This document shows positions 31,671 through 42,572 of a DNA stretch of 64,000 bases, one piece after another. Position 1 is the stretch's first letter, and the number at the start of each line of letters is the position of its first letter. The notes under the pieces were generated by a model. It saw only the letters and a program-made list of their open reading frames with translations, searched no databases and was not told the origin of the DNA. Source of the DNA: CAVSUB01 sp963730995 (GTDB taxonomy: Bacteria; Acidobacteriota; Vicinamibacteria; Vicinamibacterales; 2-12-FULL-66-21); contig CAVSUB010000013.1 in assembly GCA_963730995.1 (NCBI GenBank), positions 1,922,001 to 1,986,000 of the forward strand. Direction: 5' to 3'. The position numbers and the translations under genes are program-made.

Positions 31671-33516
31671 CTATCCACTGACTCTGATCGCGACGAATGT
31701 CTCGGCGCGCTCGGTTCCCTTCGATGCTTCGATGGCGATCACGTAGTCGCCTGGCGCGACGGACTGGAGCGGCAGATCGATCTGATAGAACCCGGCGCGG
31801 CCTGGGAGCGGCGCAATCGGGAGCGTCGCCAGTTGGCGGCCTTGCCGACCCACGAGCCGACTCGCAACCGTCGCGTCCGCGGAATCGCCGTAGAGCGCGA
31901 CGCGCACGAGCAGCCGATCGGCGCGGGAGAATTCGTGACCGGCATACGGCGGCGGATTCGGATCGCCGTTGATCGCGCGCATCTCGATTGGCGAGCGCCC
32001 TCTGAACAGCGTGGGTGAGCTCCACGCAAGCTCCTGCCCGCCAGCCGGCGGAACCGTCATGGTCCGCGTCTCGGTATCGAGAACGTGTTCCTCCTTGTCG
32101 CGAACCGTCAGGAGCACCTTCACGTCGCCCGGGACAACGGGAAACGTGGGTCCACGCTGATCGACCGTTCCCTCGAATTGCGACACCTGGCCGTCGCTCG
32201 TGACCGCCGCCAGCACGGATGCGGCCTGGTCGCGGCTGGCCGTTCGGTCAGGCCGTGGCGCCCAGGCCAGCGTGAGCGTCGGCTTTCCGTCGTCTGCGCG
32301 GCCGAGCCCCGTCCACAGGTCCAGCACGTGGTGCGACGTCGCGGGCGTCAGCGACGCGAGGGCCTCCGCCACGGCATCCGGCGGGGTCGCGGCGGCGGCC
32401 GCCGCCTTGGCCTCCTCGACCGCCTTCTCGCTCGGCGCCCAGTAGCCGTGCCGGGCGCGCACCTCGAGACCCGAGCGATTGACCCGCACTCTGATCTGAT
32501 GGAACTTGCCGTCCGCCGGGTTCTTGATCGACGAATAGCCGAGCAGATAGAACGCGCTCGACTCGTGGACGATCTCGCGCAGCGCGGTGTCGAGCCCATT
32601 CGTGTTGGCGATCGTCCGGCCGCCGGTGTTCTCGGCCAGCAGGTACAGCGAATCGGACGATCCCCTTGCGGTGAGGCCGCGCGGATCGACGGTGTAGATA
32701 GCGGTGTTGCTCTCGTTGGCGGCGCGCACGACGTCCGACATGACGGTGATTGCGTCGCTGCCGAGGCCCCTTACGCCTTCGCTGAAGAAAATCACGGACT
32801 TCCGGCCCTCGCGCAGGGTCCCGAGGAAGACAACCGCCGACTTCAAGGCCGACAGCGTCACCTCCGCTCGTAGCCGCCGGATATCGCCGCCTCGCATGAG
32901 TTGAGCGTCCTCGACCGCGCTTCGTGTCGGAACCAGAACGCCCATCCGGCCGCGGAGCTTCTTGACGTCGAGCGCCTAAATCCCTGAAGTCGCGCGTGAA
33001 TCGGATGGCATCCGTCGGCGTGAGCTGATCCATCAGCGCAACGAGATCCGTCGGCTGGAACGCGGTCGACACGAACTTCGTCAGGGCCTCGCGCGCGCGG
33101 ATGCTGCTCGCGAACTGGTCGATGCTGTACTCGTCCCAGAAGAGGAGGAAGACGCGGACGTCGTCCCGCGCGGCTTCCGCCGCCGCGTGCTCCGGCGAGC
33201 GGATCGGGAGCGACACGTCGTCATCAGGTTGACCATTCGCCTCGATGAACTTCAGTGAGCTGACCTTCTGCGGAACGCCATCCTCGTCGATCAGAAAGTC
33301 CTCGGCCTTCAGCGCCGGCACGGGGTTGCCGCGGTGGTCGAGGACGGTGACATCGACGCGCACGAGGTTCGCACCCGTGCGGAATGTCGGTAGCTGCTGA
33401 TCGGTTGTCGGCGGTGGCGCCGCGGGAGGCTGCTGGGCGTCAGCTGCCAGGAGCGTCAGGGCGCCCAGCAAAACGAAGCCCACGATGAACATCGGCGCGC
33501 GGTTCATCGTGGGCAT
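31671..33516 (-). CDS. VWFA-related acidobacterial protein, one frameshift
   Basis: Exported protein of the acidobacterial VWFA family (TIGR03436 type), about 615 aa. ATG 33516, signal peptide FIVGFVLLGALTLLAADAQ, then the N-terminal domain RTGANLVRVDVTVLDHRGNP...LKAEDFLIDEDG, which precedes the VWA fold. The VWA core starts RVFLLFWDEYSID, so the classic D-x-S-x-S MIDAS is replaced by D-x-Y-S. A one-base shift near 32980 separates it from VTLSALKSAVVFLG, LREGRKSVIFFSEGVRGLG and TAIYTVDPRGLTARG. The C-terminal half (YWAPSEKAVEEAK; FYQIDLPLQSVAPGDYVIAI) ends at 31671. Function in the cell is unknown. Confidence 0.85.
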
Positions 33517-33552
33517 CGGGGGTTCGCTGGCGTCCGGGCTCCGGCTTCGACC

Positions 33553-33570
33553 GGCTCCAGTGGTGGAGCC
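33553..33570 (-). terminator. short hairpin behind the Gfo/Idh gene
   Basis: GGCTCCA and TGGAGCC form a perfect 7-bp stem with loop GTGG, 9 nt beyond the Gfo/Idh stop on the minus strand. Confidence 0.35.
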
Positions 33571-33578
33571 GACCGTTG

Positions 33579-35169
33579 CTACAGAGTCAAGTTCCAGCCC
33601 TGTGGATATTCGCGGCTCAGGAAGGCAGTCGCGCTGGACGGCGTCGTCACCTTCATGTTGGCCGCGTCGTAGTGAATCTTTCCGCCAGCGCGCAGCGACG
33701 CGATGCCCAGGAGCATCACCTCGGTCAGCCTGGCGGCGTACTCGAACGGCGACGAGATCTCGGCTTTCCCCTTGATAGCCTCGACCCAGTTCATCTCGTG
33801 CTCCTCGTGCGTGATTCGCGGGAGCTTGCTCGCCGGCGCCGGCGTCGAGTCGTGCAGCGACTTCGGCAGCAGGCGTGGGCTGAGGCCGTAGGTATCCTGC
33901 AGCATCTTGCCCTTGCTGCCGACGTACAGGATCCCGCCGGTCGGATTCATCTTCTCCTCACCCATCTCTTCGGGACGCGGAGGCAGCAGGCCGCCGTCGT
34001 ACCACGTCAGCTTCACGGCCGGCCTCGAGCCGCGCGCGGGGAAGTCGTAGTAGGTCGTCGTGGCGTGCGGATAGCAGGCGCCGTTGAACGGCGTCGAGAT
34101 CGTCTCGATCACCGTCGGGAACCCGAGATCCAGCGACCAGAACGGATGATCGATGAGGTGAGCGCCCATGTCACCGAGCGCGCCCTGCCCCCAGTCCGCC
34201 CATCCGCGCCAGTTGAACGGGTGATAGATCGGGTGATATTCAACCGGCGGCGCAACGCCGAGGAACAGATCCCAGGAGAGCTCCTTCGGCGCGCGGTACC
34301 CGGCGCCGAGGGCGGCCGCGAGCCTGGTGTCGACGCTCTTGCCGTCCCACTTGAGGGCGGTCTCTGGCGGCGGGGTCGGACGTGGGACGCCCTGCGGCCA
34401 GTAGCCGAGCGGCCGGTTCGTCCAGACGTGGACCTCGCGAATCTCGCCGATCGCGCCGGAGGTGATGTATTCGTATCCAAGGCGCGCTTCGTCCCGTGAG
34501 TGTCCCTGGTTGCCCATCTGCGTGACGAGCTTCGTAGTCTTCGCCTTCTGCGCGAGGTGCCGCGCTTCCTGCACGGACCAGCAGAGCGGCTTCTGCACGT
34601 AGACATGCTTGCCGACATCCATCGCGGAGGACGCGATGATCGCGTGCATGTGATCCGGCGTCGCGACGACGATGCCGTCGAGATCCTTCTGCTTGTCGAG
34701 CATCTGCCGGTAGTCTTTGTAGCGCTGGACCTTCGGCAGCTGCTGATCCATGAATCGCTGGAGGTCCGTCATGCCGTTCGTGGCGGCGCGACGCTGGTTG
34801 GCGGCGATCTGAGCGGCCGTGAACTTGGGTGGTGGCTGGTTCGCAGATCTACCGGACGCGGACTCCGGCCGGCTCAGCATCGTTTTGTACTCGTCCAGCT
34901 TCTTCCCGGCATAAGCTGTCGTCGACGTCGCAGATCGCGACGATGTTCTGGCTCATGAGGGCGCGGGCGTTGCTGCCGCCCATGCCGCCGATGCCGACGA
35001 TGGCGACGTTCACCGTGTCGCTGGGTGCCTGGAGGCCGCGGCCGAGCACGTGGCGAGGCACGATGACGACTCCGGCCCCGGCGGCCGCAGCGGTCGTCAC
35101 GAACGAGCGGCGGGTCATCCCCGTCTGGGCGGCAGTCTCAGCGGGCTTCTTCTGATCTGATTCGGCCAT
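33579..35169 (-). CDS. Gfo/Idh/MocA oxidoreductase with Tat signal, one frameshift
   Basis: NAD-dependent sugar or inositol dehydrogenase family, exported by Tat, about 530 aa. ATG 35169; TRRSFVTTAAAAGAGVVIVP is a twin-arginine signal. The Rossmann motif is VNVAIVGIGGMGGSNARAL, then NIVAICDVDDS. A one-base insertion (TT for T) near 34912 shifts the frame: removing it gives DDSYAGKKLDEYKTML and joins to the long reading DGIVVATPDHMHA, YVQKPLCWSVQEARHLAQ (the E/D-K-P motif as QKP) and MGNQGHSRDEA. Substrate loops WADWGQGALGDMGAHLIDHP and MNWVEAIKG are typical of secreted acidobacterial and Planctomycete members. Probably acts on periplasmic sugar derivatives. Confidence 0.9.
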
Positions 35170-35211
35170 CGAATCCCCCTTCAGTCGGCATTCTAGCGCA
35201 CTTGGACGAGT

Positions 35212-35647
35212 GAGGTTACGGAGGTTACGGAGGTTGCGGAGACGGTCACAAACGGAGCAACGGAGTCAACAAAGGCGAAACGAAGAAGACGTGTACGGTC
35301 CACACAGTCATTCAACACCAGGCGCGACCGCGCGCAGCGCGGCATAGTGGGCGAGTGCGGCGGCGGGCACAAGCAGGTGGGGCTGCAGGCTGCTTGCGCC
35401 CACCGCCGCACTCGCCCACCATGCGCCGGCCTGCGGCCGGCGTTCGCGCCCTTGCAGGGCTACAACGAGTGGCTCGGGAGTCGTTTGCCCACTTGTATCG
35501 GCGGGGACCCCTCGCCACCCGACCGCGTTGCGCGCGGTCGCGCCGTTCAGACCGGCATTTGGCGGATAGCCGTCCGGGCCGCTCCGTTTCGTCCCCGTTG
35601 ACTCCGTTGCTCCGTTTGTGAGCGTCTCCGATATCTCCGTCGCCTCC
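35212..35647. repeat. 436-bp triple-nested palindromic element
   Basis: Three nested inverted repeats. Outer arms 35212-35284 and 35581-35647 are made of degenerate CGGAG/ACGGAG units; their best part, CACAAACGGAGCAACGGAG, is exactly complementary on the other side. Middle arms 35321-35342 and 35523-35544 differ at 1 of 22 bases (GGCGCGACCGCGCGC...). Inner arms 35347-35375 and 35391-35419 differ at 2 of 29 (GTGGGCGAGTGCGGCGG...). It lies between two genes on the same strand. The element at 61271 has the same plan and related arm sequences. The ORFs crossing it look incidental. Confidence 0.85.
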
Positions 35648-35651
35648 GGGA

Positions 35652-37765
35652 TCACCCAATCACCGACTCTCCAATAGCTCCAACACTCGCGACGCTCCCA
35701 CGCTCGCGGCCCCTGGCGAGCAGCGCCCCGACGTAGCAGGCGGCGATCAGGAAGAGCAGCACGCGGAAGCCGGTCACCAGCGACAGGTACTCCCCTACCC
35801 CACCGAGCATCGCTCCCAACAGGTTCGTGCCGTAGTCGCGCGCGAGCGAGGTCGATCGCTTGATCGCCGATCCGAAGAGCAGGCCGGCGCACAGGATCGG
35901 GCTGAAGACGAGCACGGCGTAGAAGAGCGATTCGAGCCCGCGACTCTCGAAACCAACACGGCCGATCGGGATCAGAAAGTTCGCGACGAGCAGCGCAACC
36001 AGCGCACACCCTACCAGCCACGGCCGCCGGATCTCCGTCGCCGAGACGATGAAGTTCGCGATGAGGGCCATCGTGAGCACGGACGCAATCGCCAGCGACG
36101 CGACGACCCAGGTCGAACCCCACAACAGTGCAAACTGGATGATCGACTTCGACTCGAGCAGCATGAAGCCTGCGCCGAGCAGGAAGAACTGCCATGACCA
36201 CCGGCCGCCCTGCCCTCGCGTCGTCCAGAGCACGACTACGGTGGACACGACGAGGATCAGGGCCAGCGCGATGCTGTAGTGACTCGGCAGCTCGCGGTCG
36301 CGCAGATACAGGAAGGGCCAGTCGTCGCTGGCTGGCTCGATCGCGGGATCGCGGTGATGGATGCGCGGAGGGGCCGGCGCGTGAGACTGGTTGAACGCGG
36401 TCACCCGATCCGGGACGTACGGCTCCGCAGTCAAGCGTCGCCAGCCGCGGGCCTGCGAGCATGACGCCGAGATACGCGCGCGCTTCGTGCACGTGTACCC
36501 GCGGTTCCTGACCGAACGCCGCCGCAGCCGTGTTGGCGAGCCGGTCCACCAGCCATCGCTCGCGGAAGTAGTTGTAGACCACGAGCAGGCCGTCCGGCTT
36601 CAGATGATCCCGCACAGCCGTGAACGACTCGGTGGTGAACATGTAGCTCTCGAGGCGCACGCCCGAGAAGCTCGATTGCATCGTCAGCGAGTCGATCAAC
36701 GCGAAGACCACGAGGTCGTACTTCTTCGTTGTCGTTCGGAGGTAGTGACGCGCGTCGTCGTTGACGAGCGTGACGCGCGGGTCGGAGTAAGGCCGATCGG
36801 GGTGCCGCTCGCGGCCGAGGCGCATGATCGCGGGATCGATTTCGACCGCGTCCACGTGCTTGGCGCCGTGCCGAAGCGCGGCCGCCACGTCCGTGCCGGA
36901 ACCGGCGCCGAGAATCAGGACGTCGTCGAAGCGTGTCGCCGAAGACGGCGTACGGCCATTGATAGAAGTATTCCTTCTGCTCGACGGGGGCCATCGACTG
37001 GTGGAAGATGTTGTTCACCTCCACCACCGTGTCGGCGCCATCCTTTGCGACGGTGATCTTGTAGTACGGCGACCAGATCGCGCCCCGCGCCATGACCTGA
37101 ACGATACCCAGCGAGATCACGAGCAGCGCCAGGCTGACGGCTACCCCGGCGAGCGACTGTCGCTGGCCGGTAGACGCTGGCAGCGTGCCGTCGGTCGCGG
37201 GCTCACTCCAGACGAGCAACGGGATGGCGGAGATGAACGCGATCCCGAACCACCACGCTGGCGACAGCTGGAGCCAGGAAATGACGGCAAACGCCGCTAC
37301 GCCGGCGAGGCTGCCGGCAATGTTGAGTGTGTAGCCGCGCAACGGCGGCAGCACCGCCATCTCCTTCCCCATGCGCTGCGCCATCGTCACGAAGAGCGCC
37401 GCGACGGCGACGAACAGGAGCGGCAGCAGCATCGTGCTTTCGACCAGCACGACGCTCTTGTCGGACGTGCCGCTCGAGAAATAGATGCTGCCGGCGGTCG
37501 GGACAGAGATCTCGAGCCGGAAGTAGTAGACCGCCAGGATCACCGCTGCCTGCAGCGCCGGGAACCACCGGAAGAGGCGCGTGCGGCTGGACGCGAGCAG
37601 GCACCCCACGCCGATGCCCAGAAAGCTCGCGAGCAGGATGAAGTTCGAGAAGTAGGCCAGGAGCCGGATGTACGCCGGCATCCAGCGAATCAGAGCGACT
37701 TCGAGGAAGAGAACCAGAAAAGAGGCCAGGAAGGTCCGCAGACCTGGCATGCCGTCACGCGTCAT
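35652..37765 (-). CDS. membrane spermidine-synthase-like protein, frameshifted
   Basis: Polytopic protein with a central spermidine-synthase-type Rossmann domain, about 700 aa. ATG 37765; first membrane helices FLASFLVLFLEVALIRWM, FILLASFLGIGVGCLLASS, LPLLFVAVAALFVTMA. The enzymatic domain begins PYYKITVAKDGADTVVEVNN and crosses a frameshift near 36930, where LILGAGSGTDVAAALRHGA is the SAM-like nucleotide motif, then VDAVEIDPAIM and VNDDARHYLR. A second shift near 36440 leads to the C-terminal helices (FFLLGAGFMLLESKSIIQF), ending 35652. Residues for polyamine synthesis are not obvious, so the product is uncertain. The upstream LIC_10091-family gene is a regular companion in related genomes. 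Confidence 0.8.
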
Positions 37766-37802
37766 TGTCGAGTGGCCTTACGAGGTTGGGGCGGCGTACG
37801 AA

Positions 37803-38976
37803 TCATCGGCGCGACCGCGCCGGCGGCTGTGCGACGAGCGGCCGGCCGAGCACGCCGGACCGGAAGAGCAGACGCGCGGCGCCCGTCATCCCGCACGACT
37901 TCGTTTCGCTGACCATGTTGCCCAGCTCGGAGTCGAGACCGACGCCGGGGACGAAGTTGCCGCTTCGCACAGAGCGAATGAACGTGCTCGATTCGTCCAT
38001 CGGCATCGACGCGACGTTCGCGCAGAACTCTCCCCAGATCCCGTTGCGCCCCAGATACTGTTCGACGTTGGAGACGTAGAACGCCGAAACGACCGCGCCG
38101 TGATCGCGGACGTACGAGCCCACGCCGCGAAGCGCCTTCTTGCCGCCGAAGTTGCCGACAACCGGGACGAGCAGGTTCTTGGCCTCGAGCTCCTTCAGCA
38201 GTGCGAAGCTCTCCTCGCTGGCCAGGAAGCTCCGGGCGCGTCCCGAACCGTCCTCGGCCATCATGAGATCGGCGAACGTCGGAGCCGTTCGCCCGCCTCG
38301 CCCGCTGCCGCCCGTCGACCAGGTACTGAATGGACGGGCCGTAGTTGAAGAACTGGTAGTAGACGTACTCGATCCCCTTCAGATCCTCCTCGGTCAACTG
38401 AAGACCGCGCGTCTTGACGAGGTGGTCGTCGATTGCCGTCAGGTTCGCCTTGTAGAGATTCTCGTCGTCGGTTTCGACCTTCTCGTAGGCGGCGAAGATG
38501 TCCTGTGCTGTCGACGCCGCGGTCAGGCCCGCGGGACGCTTCTTCGAGAACAGGCGGGACACGAAGTCCGCACGATCCGTCGACAGCTCGAAGAGCGCCT
38601 TGTACATCAGGTGCAGCTGCAGGTTGCCGCGCCGCACGTCGACGATGAAGACCATCGACGGTTTGAGGGCGGCGATGTAGCTGAAGTTCTGCTCGGGGCC
38701 GACACCAAGATAGACGCGGCCGGCGCGCGCCGACTTGGTCAGGTCCGGGATGACGCGTTGGAACTGGATCTCGTTCGAGACGAGGTTGTCCGACTGGAAA
38801 TAGCCGTTCGGCTCGGACAGCTCGGTGCTCAGGGCCCAGAAGGCGGACGTCGAAAGGCTGTCGGGCAGCGCGCCGGCGCCCGCGCGCGCGGGCGGTCCGA
38901 ACGACACCGCCATGACGCAGGAGCCCAGGACTGCGCTGATCGCAATCGCGAGTCGGCGTCCGGTCGTACTCAGCAT
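37803..38976 (-). CDS. LIC_10091 family protein, one frameshift
   Basis: Exported protein of the family first named from Leptospira LIC_10091, about 390 aa. ATG 38976; signal peptide AIAISAVLGSCVMAVS. Conserved stretches: DSLSTSAFWALSTELSEPNGYFQSDNL (split here: LSTSAFWALSTELSEP, GYFQSDNLVSNE), YLGVGPEQNFSYIAALKPSM, VFIVDVRRGNLQLHLMYKALF and AAYEKVETDDENL. The frame shifts near 38275; FADLMMAEDGSGRARSF, VVGNFGGKKALRGVGSYV and YVSNVEQYLG complete the protein, which ends at 37803. The VDVRRGN...Y segment resembles a SAM-type fold, but activity is unknown. It ends 38 nt before the spermidine-synthase-like gene, so they are probably co-transcribed. Confidence 0.82.
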
Positions 38977-39074
38977 GATCGCGTCGACAGTCAGCGGAAC
39001 GCTGCGGTATCTCGTCCCAGCGCCGGCCCTGCCGCGCTCAAGAGAATATCACGCGGTCAGCAGCCGGATTCCTG

Positions 39075-39866
39075 TCAACGCCCGAACTCGATCGTCAGGA
39101 CCGACTCGGTCGGCATCCGTACGCCGGGGATGTCCTTCAGCTGCCTCGGGTCGGTGATCTGCTGCAGCTTCTGGAGCGCGCCATCCGCCGCGCTGACCTT
39201 GTCGAAATCGAACTGCACCAGCGTGACCTGCGATCCGGCGACGTACGGCGCGTTCGTCTTGATGATTTTACCGTCGACGACGAGCGAGACGTCGACGTAC
39301 AGGCCGCGAAGCATCGGCATGAGCATCGACATCGCGAGCGCGTTGTCCTGGGATGATCCGCTGCTGCCTGGCATCTTCGGCAGCATGCCCGTTTCGCCCG
39401 GCTTCGGCTCGGGAATGTTGATCGTCAGCACGGAATTGCCGTTGTTCTTGGCGAACCCGAATGCAAACGGTGGATCCTCCACCTTCGGCGCCACGCCAGC
39501 CCCGGGACCTGGCGGAGTCTTGTTGACGCTGAACTTCACCTTCGTCACATCATCGAACGCGAAGTGCGCGCGGTAACCTTCGACCTCTGCCGTCTTGACC
39601 GGCTCACCGGACACGAACCGGACGCCCATCGCCGCAGCTGCCGCCTGCGCCTGCTCGGGCCCGAAGAGTTGAACGTCGGCAGACGTCTTCTTGTCGGCCT
39701 GATCGCCGGAAGAGAAGTTCCTCAACAGCGCCATGGCGCCCGCGCTGGCGCCGATTTCCTGATCGATGACGCCACTTCCGTCCTGCTTGACGGTGATCGT
39801 CGTCGTCGATCGAAAACAGGCGGAAGTGACCACGACCGCCAGCAGCGTGAGTCCCAGACGTCGCAT
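39075..39866 (-). CDS. hypothetical lipoprotein
   Basis: Intact, 263 aa, no family I can name. ATG 39866; signal peptide MRRLGLTLLAVVVTSACF with the lipobox Cys at residue 17, so it should be membrane-anchored by lipid. The mature part starts with a beta-rich TTTITVKQDGSGVIDQEI and has a middle region RAHFAFDDVTKVKFSVNKTPPG and a C-terminal part DITPRQLKD-like (QQITDPRQLKDIPGV, then ESVLTIEFGR). It lies just 10 nt downstream of the TPR gene on the same strand and is likely co-transcribed with it. Confidence 0.75.
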   Translation of the reverse strand: MRRLGLTLLAVVVTSACFRSTTTITVKQDGSGVIDQEIGASAGAMALLRNFSSGDQADKKTSADVQLFGPEQAQAAAAAMGVRFVSGEPVKTAEVEGYRAHFAFDDVTKVKFSVNKTPPGPGAGVAPKVEDPPFAFGFAKNNGNSVLTINIPEPKPGETGMLPKMPGSSGSSQDNALAMSMLMPMLRGLYVDVSLVVDGKIIKTNAPYVAGSQVTLVQFDFDKVSAADGALQKLQQITDPRQLKDIPGVRMPTESVLTIEFGR

Positions 39867-39876
39867 GAGCGTCCCC

Positions 39877-41556
39877 CTACTTCATATCCAGCTTCACATC
39901 GGCTGACGACCACGCCTTCTCGAATCGCTGCTGCACGCGCGCGGCGTCGTCTTTCTTGCCTTGGGCGGTCAGCGCCTGCAGCACGCCGAAGAGGGACCAG
40001 CCGTTTTCGCGGTTCCGCTTCAAGTCGTCCCAGTAGACTGCTTCCGCTTCGACGGCGCGCCCGGCTTCGAGCAACGCCGCGCCGAGATCCTGCCTCACGG
40101 GAGAGGGCCAATCGGCCGGCTCCGTATAGACCAAGGCGTCTTCGAGCCGGACCGCCCGCTCGAGGTGCAGCAGGGCCTTGTCGAAGTCTTTACGCTTCGC
40201 GGCGATTTCGCCAGCGAGAACTTCCGGCGCGATCCGAAGGATTGCGTCCGGAGTGTTGGGCGAAGCAGACGCCGGTAGCGATGGCAGCGCGGGATCCTTG
40301 ACGATCGCCTCGAGCGCCGCGAGCTCCTTGTCGGCATCCTCCAGCAAGCCCTTGCCCGTAAAGGCCCGGCCGCGCGCGTAGTGCCACACACCGCGCGTGA
40401 AGATCGTGTCGTAGGCCGGAGCCGGCTCGGCCAGGATCTCGTCCCACTTACTGAAGCGCACGAGCGCGTGGTAGGGCACGATGAGAAAGCCCTGAAGCGG
40501 CGGATTGTCTTTCAGCGCTTCGGCGGGAATCGCCGCCGCCACCTTACGTGCTGACGCGATGGCAAGCGCACTCTGACCCGACATCGTCGCGCCCATCCAG
40601 ATGAAGTGGATGTTGTGCGGGTAGTAGCCGAGCGGGTACATCCCCTGCACGCGGCACTGGGCGATGTAGGCCTCGTCGGCGGCCACCGCCTGCTGGTTGG
40701 CCTTCACCGCATCCACATACCGGCCGACGCGCAGGTAGATGTGGGCAGGCATGTGGACGATGTGACCCGCGCCTGGCATGAGAGGCAGCAGCCGATCGGC
40801 TTCCTTCTCCGCACGTTCCGGCGTCTTCGTGGGTTCCCAGAGGTGAATCCAGTAGTGAAGCGCGCCGGGGTGCTTCGGGTTCGCGGCCAGGACACGCTGG
40901 AGCGCCGCGATCGCTTCCTGCGTGCCATCGTTCGGAAGGCCGTCCCTCGTCCAGTAGTTCCATGGCCGAAGATCCATCAACGATTCGGCGAAGAGCGTAG
41001 CGGCGTCGAGATCACCCGGCAGCGTGCGCTGGAGCGCGCGCATCTTTTCGGCATAGGCGCGATCCGCCTGTTGTCGATCGTCGGCTTTGCCGGTGTAGCG
41101 CGCGCTGAGCGCCTCGATGTACGCCCGCTCGCGCGGGGTCACTCGCGTTTTCGCGGCGCTCGCTTTCTGCACCAGCTCGAAGGCCTTCGGCTCGTCGTCG
41201 GGCGCCATCGCGGCGTTGATATTCGGACCGAGCACGAGGGCCTGGCCCCAGTACGCCATCGCACACGAGGGATCCAGCCGCGCGGCCTCGGCGAACGCGC
41301 GGCCGGCTTCGGGATGGTTGAAGCCGTACGCGAGGTTCAAGCCCTGGTTGATGAACTGCTGCGCGCGAACGGACTTCGTCGTGACCTTGAAGGTGTGGCT
41401 GCCGAGATTCTGCAATCGAGGCGCAAGGGCGCCCCCCGGGCCTGGGACCGCGACTTCGGCTCGCCGATAATGCTCGTGGGAGGGGGCCTGCGCGGCCGCG
41501 GACGCACCGAATCCTGCGGCAACGATGGCAGAACAGAGGAGGATTCTGACGCCCAT
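39877..41556 (-). CDS. exported tetratricopeptide-repeat protein
   Basis: Intact, 559 aa. ATG 41556 opens a signal peptide (ILLCSAIVAAGFGASAAAQ). TPR-like helical pairs run through the protein: QFINQGLNLAYGFNHPEAGR AFAEAARLDP style near residues 67-95, VLAANPKHPGALHYWIHLWE near 221-240, and LLEAGRAVEAEAVYWDDLKR near the end. GHIVHMPAHIYLRVGRY and GYYPHNIHFIWMG are conserved His-rich stretches also seen in other acidobacterial homologues. No catalytic motif is evident. A periplasmic scaffold role is possible but not shown. Clean reading frame throughout, unlike many genes to its left. Confidence 0.82.
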   Translation of the reverse strand: MGVRILLCSAIVAAGFGASAAAQAPSHEHYRRAEVAVPGPGGALAPRLQNLGSHTFKVTTKSVRAQQFINQGLNLAYGFNHPEAGRAFAEAARLDPSCAMAYWGQALVLGPNINAAMAPDDEPKAFELVQKASAAKTRVTPRERAYIEALSARYTGKADDRQQADRAYAEKMRALQRTLPGDLDAATLFAESLMDLRPWNYWTRDGLPNDGTQEAIAALQRVLAANPKHPGALHYWIHLWEPTKTPERAEKEADRLLPLMPGAGHIVHMPAHIYLRVGRYVDAVKANQQAVAADEAYIAQCRVQGMYPLGYYPHNIHFIWMGATMSGQSALAIASARKVAAAIPAEALKDNPPLQGFLIVPYHALVRFSKWDEILAEPAPAYDTIFTRGVWHYARGRAFTGKGLLEDADKELAALEAIVKDPALPSLPASASPNTPDAILRIAPEVLAGEIAAKRKDFDKALLHLERAVRLEDALVYTEPADWPSPVRQDLGAALLEAGRAVEAEAVYWDDLKRNRENGWSLFGVLQALTAQGKKDDAARVQQRFEKAWSSADVKLDMK

Positions 41557-41717
41557 ATCGTGAGGTCCATGATAGCCGAACCCGGCAGAATCGACCCGTC
41601 ACCCCGCACCCGGAAGGAGCGTTCTGAGTATCGTGATGCCTCCCCAAGCGAGGAGTGTCAACGTGAAGCGTTGTACGGACCTGCGCGTGAGGCTCGAAGG
41701 TCCGGCTTGCCAGGGAA

Positions 41718-42572
41718 TCACTGAATGACTCGGCCCGAGGTTTCGAACCGCCGGAAGTCGGCGTACGTCGCCGTACACTCGATGCGTTGGTCCGGGCCGG
41801 CACCCGCGAATCCATACGATTCGTGCATCTCGACAGGCACGAGCAGGCCCAGCCTGGCGTCGGGACGATACGCAACGGTCAGCTCGGCGCGAACGCTGTT
41901 CTTATCGTTGCTCTTGTCAAGCAGCAGTGTCAGTTCGGTGCGAAGGACCCGCCCTGTTGCGGGCTCCACGATTAACGTCCCACTGGCGCGCAGGTTCCGG
42001 TTCTCGTTCCGGATCACCGTTGGCGTCACGACCTCGGCGAACCGGATTCTCCTCAGGGGGTTCCCGTCGATCTCACCGGGTCCGCCGTCCGTGAAACGGA
42101 ATCTGCGCCGATACCGGGAATCGAGGAACGAGAGAGCCAGCGTCGGGTCGTTGAAATTGCGATAAATCGCCCCGATGTTGTACCGGCCGTTCTCCTGCGA
42201 CAGCGCGCGCAGATCTCGAATCCATACGTTCGGGCTCGCCAGCAGCGTCGGAAGCCGACGAGGCACCGGCTTTCCGTCGACGGAGATTACGTCTCGCACC
42301 GTCAGCCACGCCCCGTCGGACTCGGCCATGATGAACAGCATCTCCGATTCGAGATGCCGTCGTGTGACACCGGCAAACCTGCCACCGGACGCACCGAACG
42401 TCCTGGGGAGCCGATCGATCTGCTCGTAGGTCTCGTGCCAGATGATCGACGCAAATTCCTGCTCGAACGTCGCGACGTACGCCGACGTGCGCTCGAGAAT
42501 CGCGGGGAATCCATCGGCCGCCTGGACTGCGCACGTCACGAGCGCAGCAACGAGCGCGGCAGCTATCCTCAT
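41718..42572 (-). CDS. exported hypothetical protein
   Basis: 284 aa from ATG 42572, whose first bases overlap the lactonase stop by 4 nt. A longer reading to 42704 exists but lacks support; MRIAAALVAALVTCAVQAAD is a good signal peptide. Conserved-looking regions: AYVATFEQEFASIIWHETYEQ, ESEMLFIMAESDGAWLTVRD, VDGKPVPRRLP and VPVEMHESYGF near the C-terminus. This resembles a widespread acidobacterial family of secreted proteins of unknown function. It is translationally coupled to the lactonase gene upstream. Confidence 0.78.
   Translation of the reverse strand: MRIAAALVAALVTCAVQAADGFPAILERTSAYVATFEQEFASIIWHETYEQIDRLPRTFGASGGRFAGVTRRHLESEMLFIMAESDGAWLTVRDVISVDGKPVPRRLPTLLASPNVWIRDLRALSQENGRYNIGAIYRNFNDPTLALSFLDSRYRRRFRFTDGGPGEIDGNPLRRIRFAEVVTPTVIRNENRNLRASGTLIVEPATGRVLRTELTLLLDKSNDKNSVRAELTVAYRPDARLGLLVPVEMHESYGFAGAGPDQRIECTATYADFRRFETSGRVIQ

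Noticed and set aside
35308..35621. ORFs across the 35.2 kb palindrome as small genes
   Set aside because: They run through the inverted repeats with no ribosome-binding site, and similar frames appear on both strands because of the symmetry.
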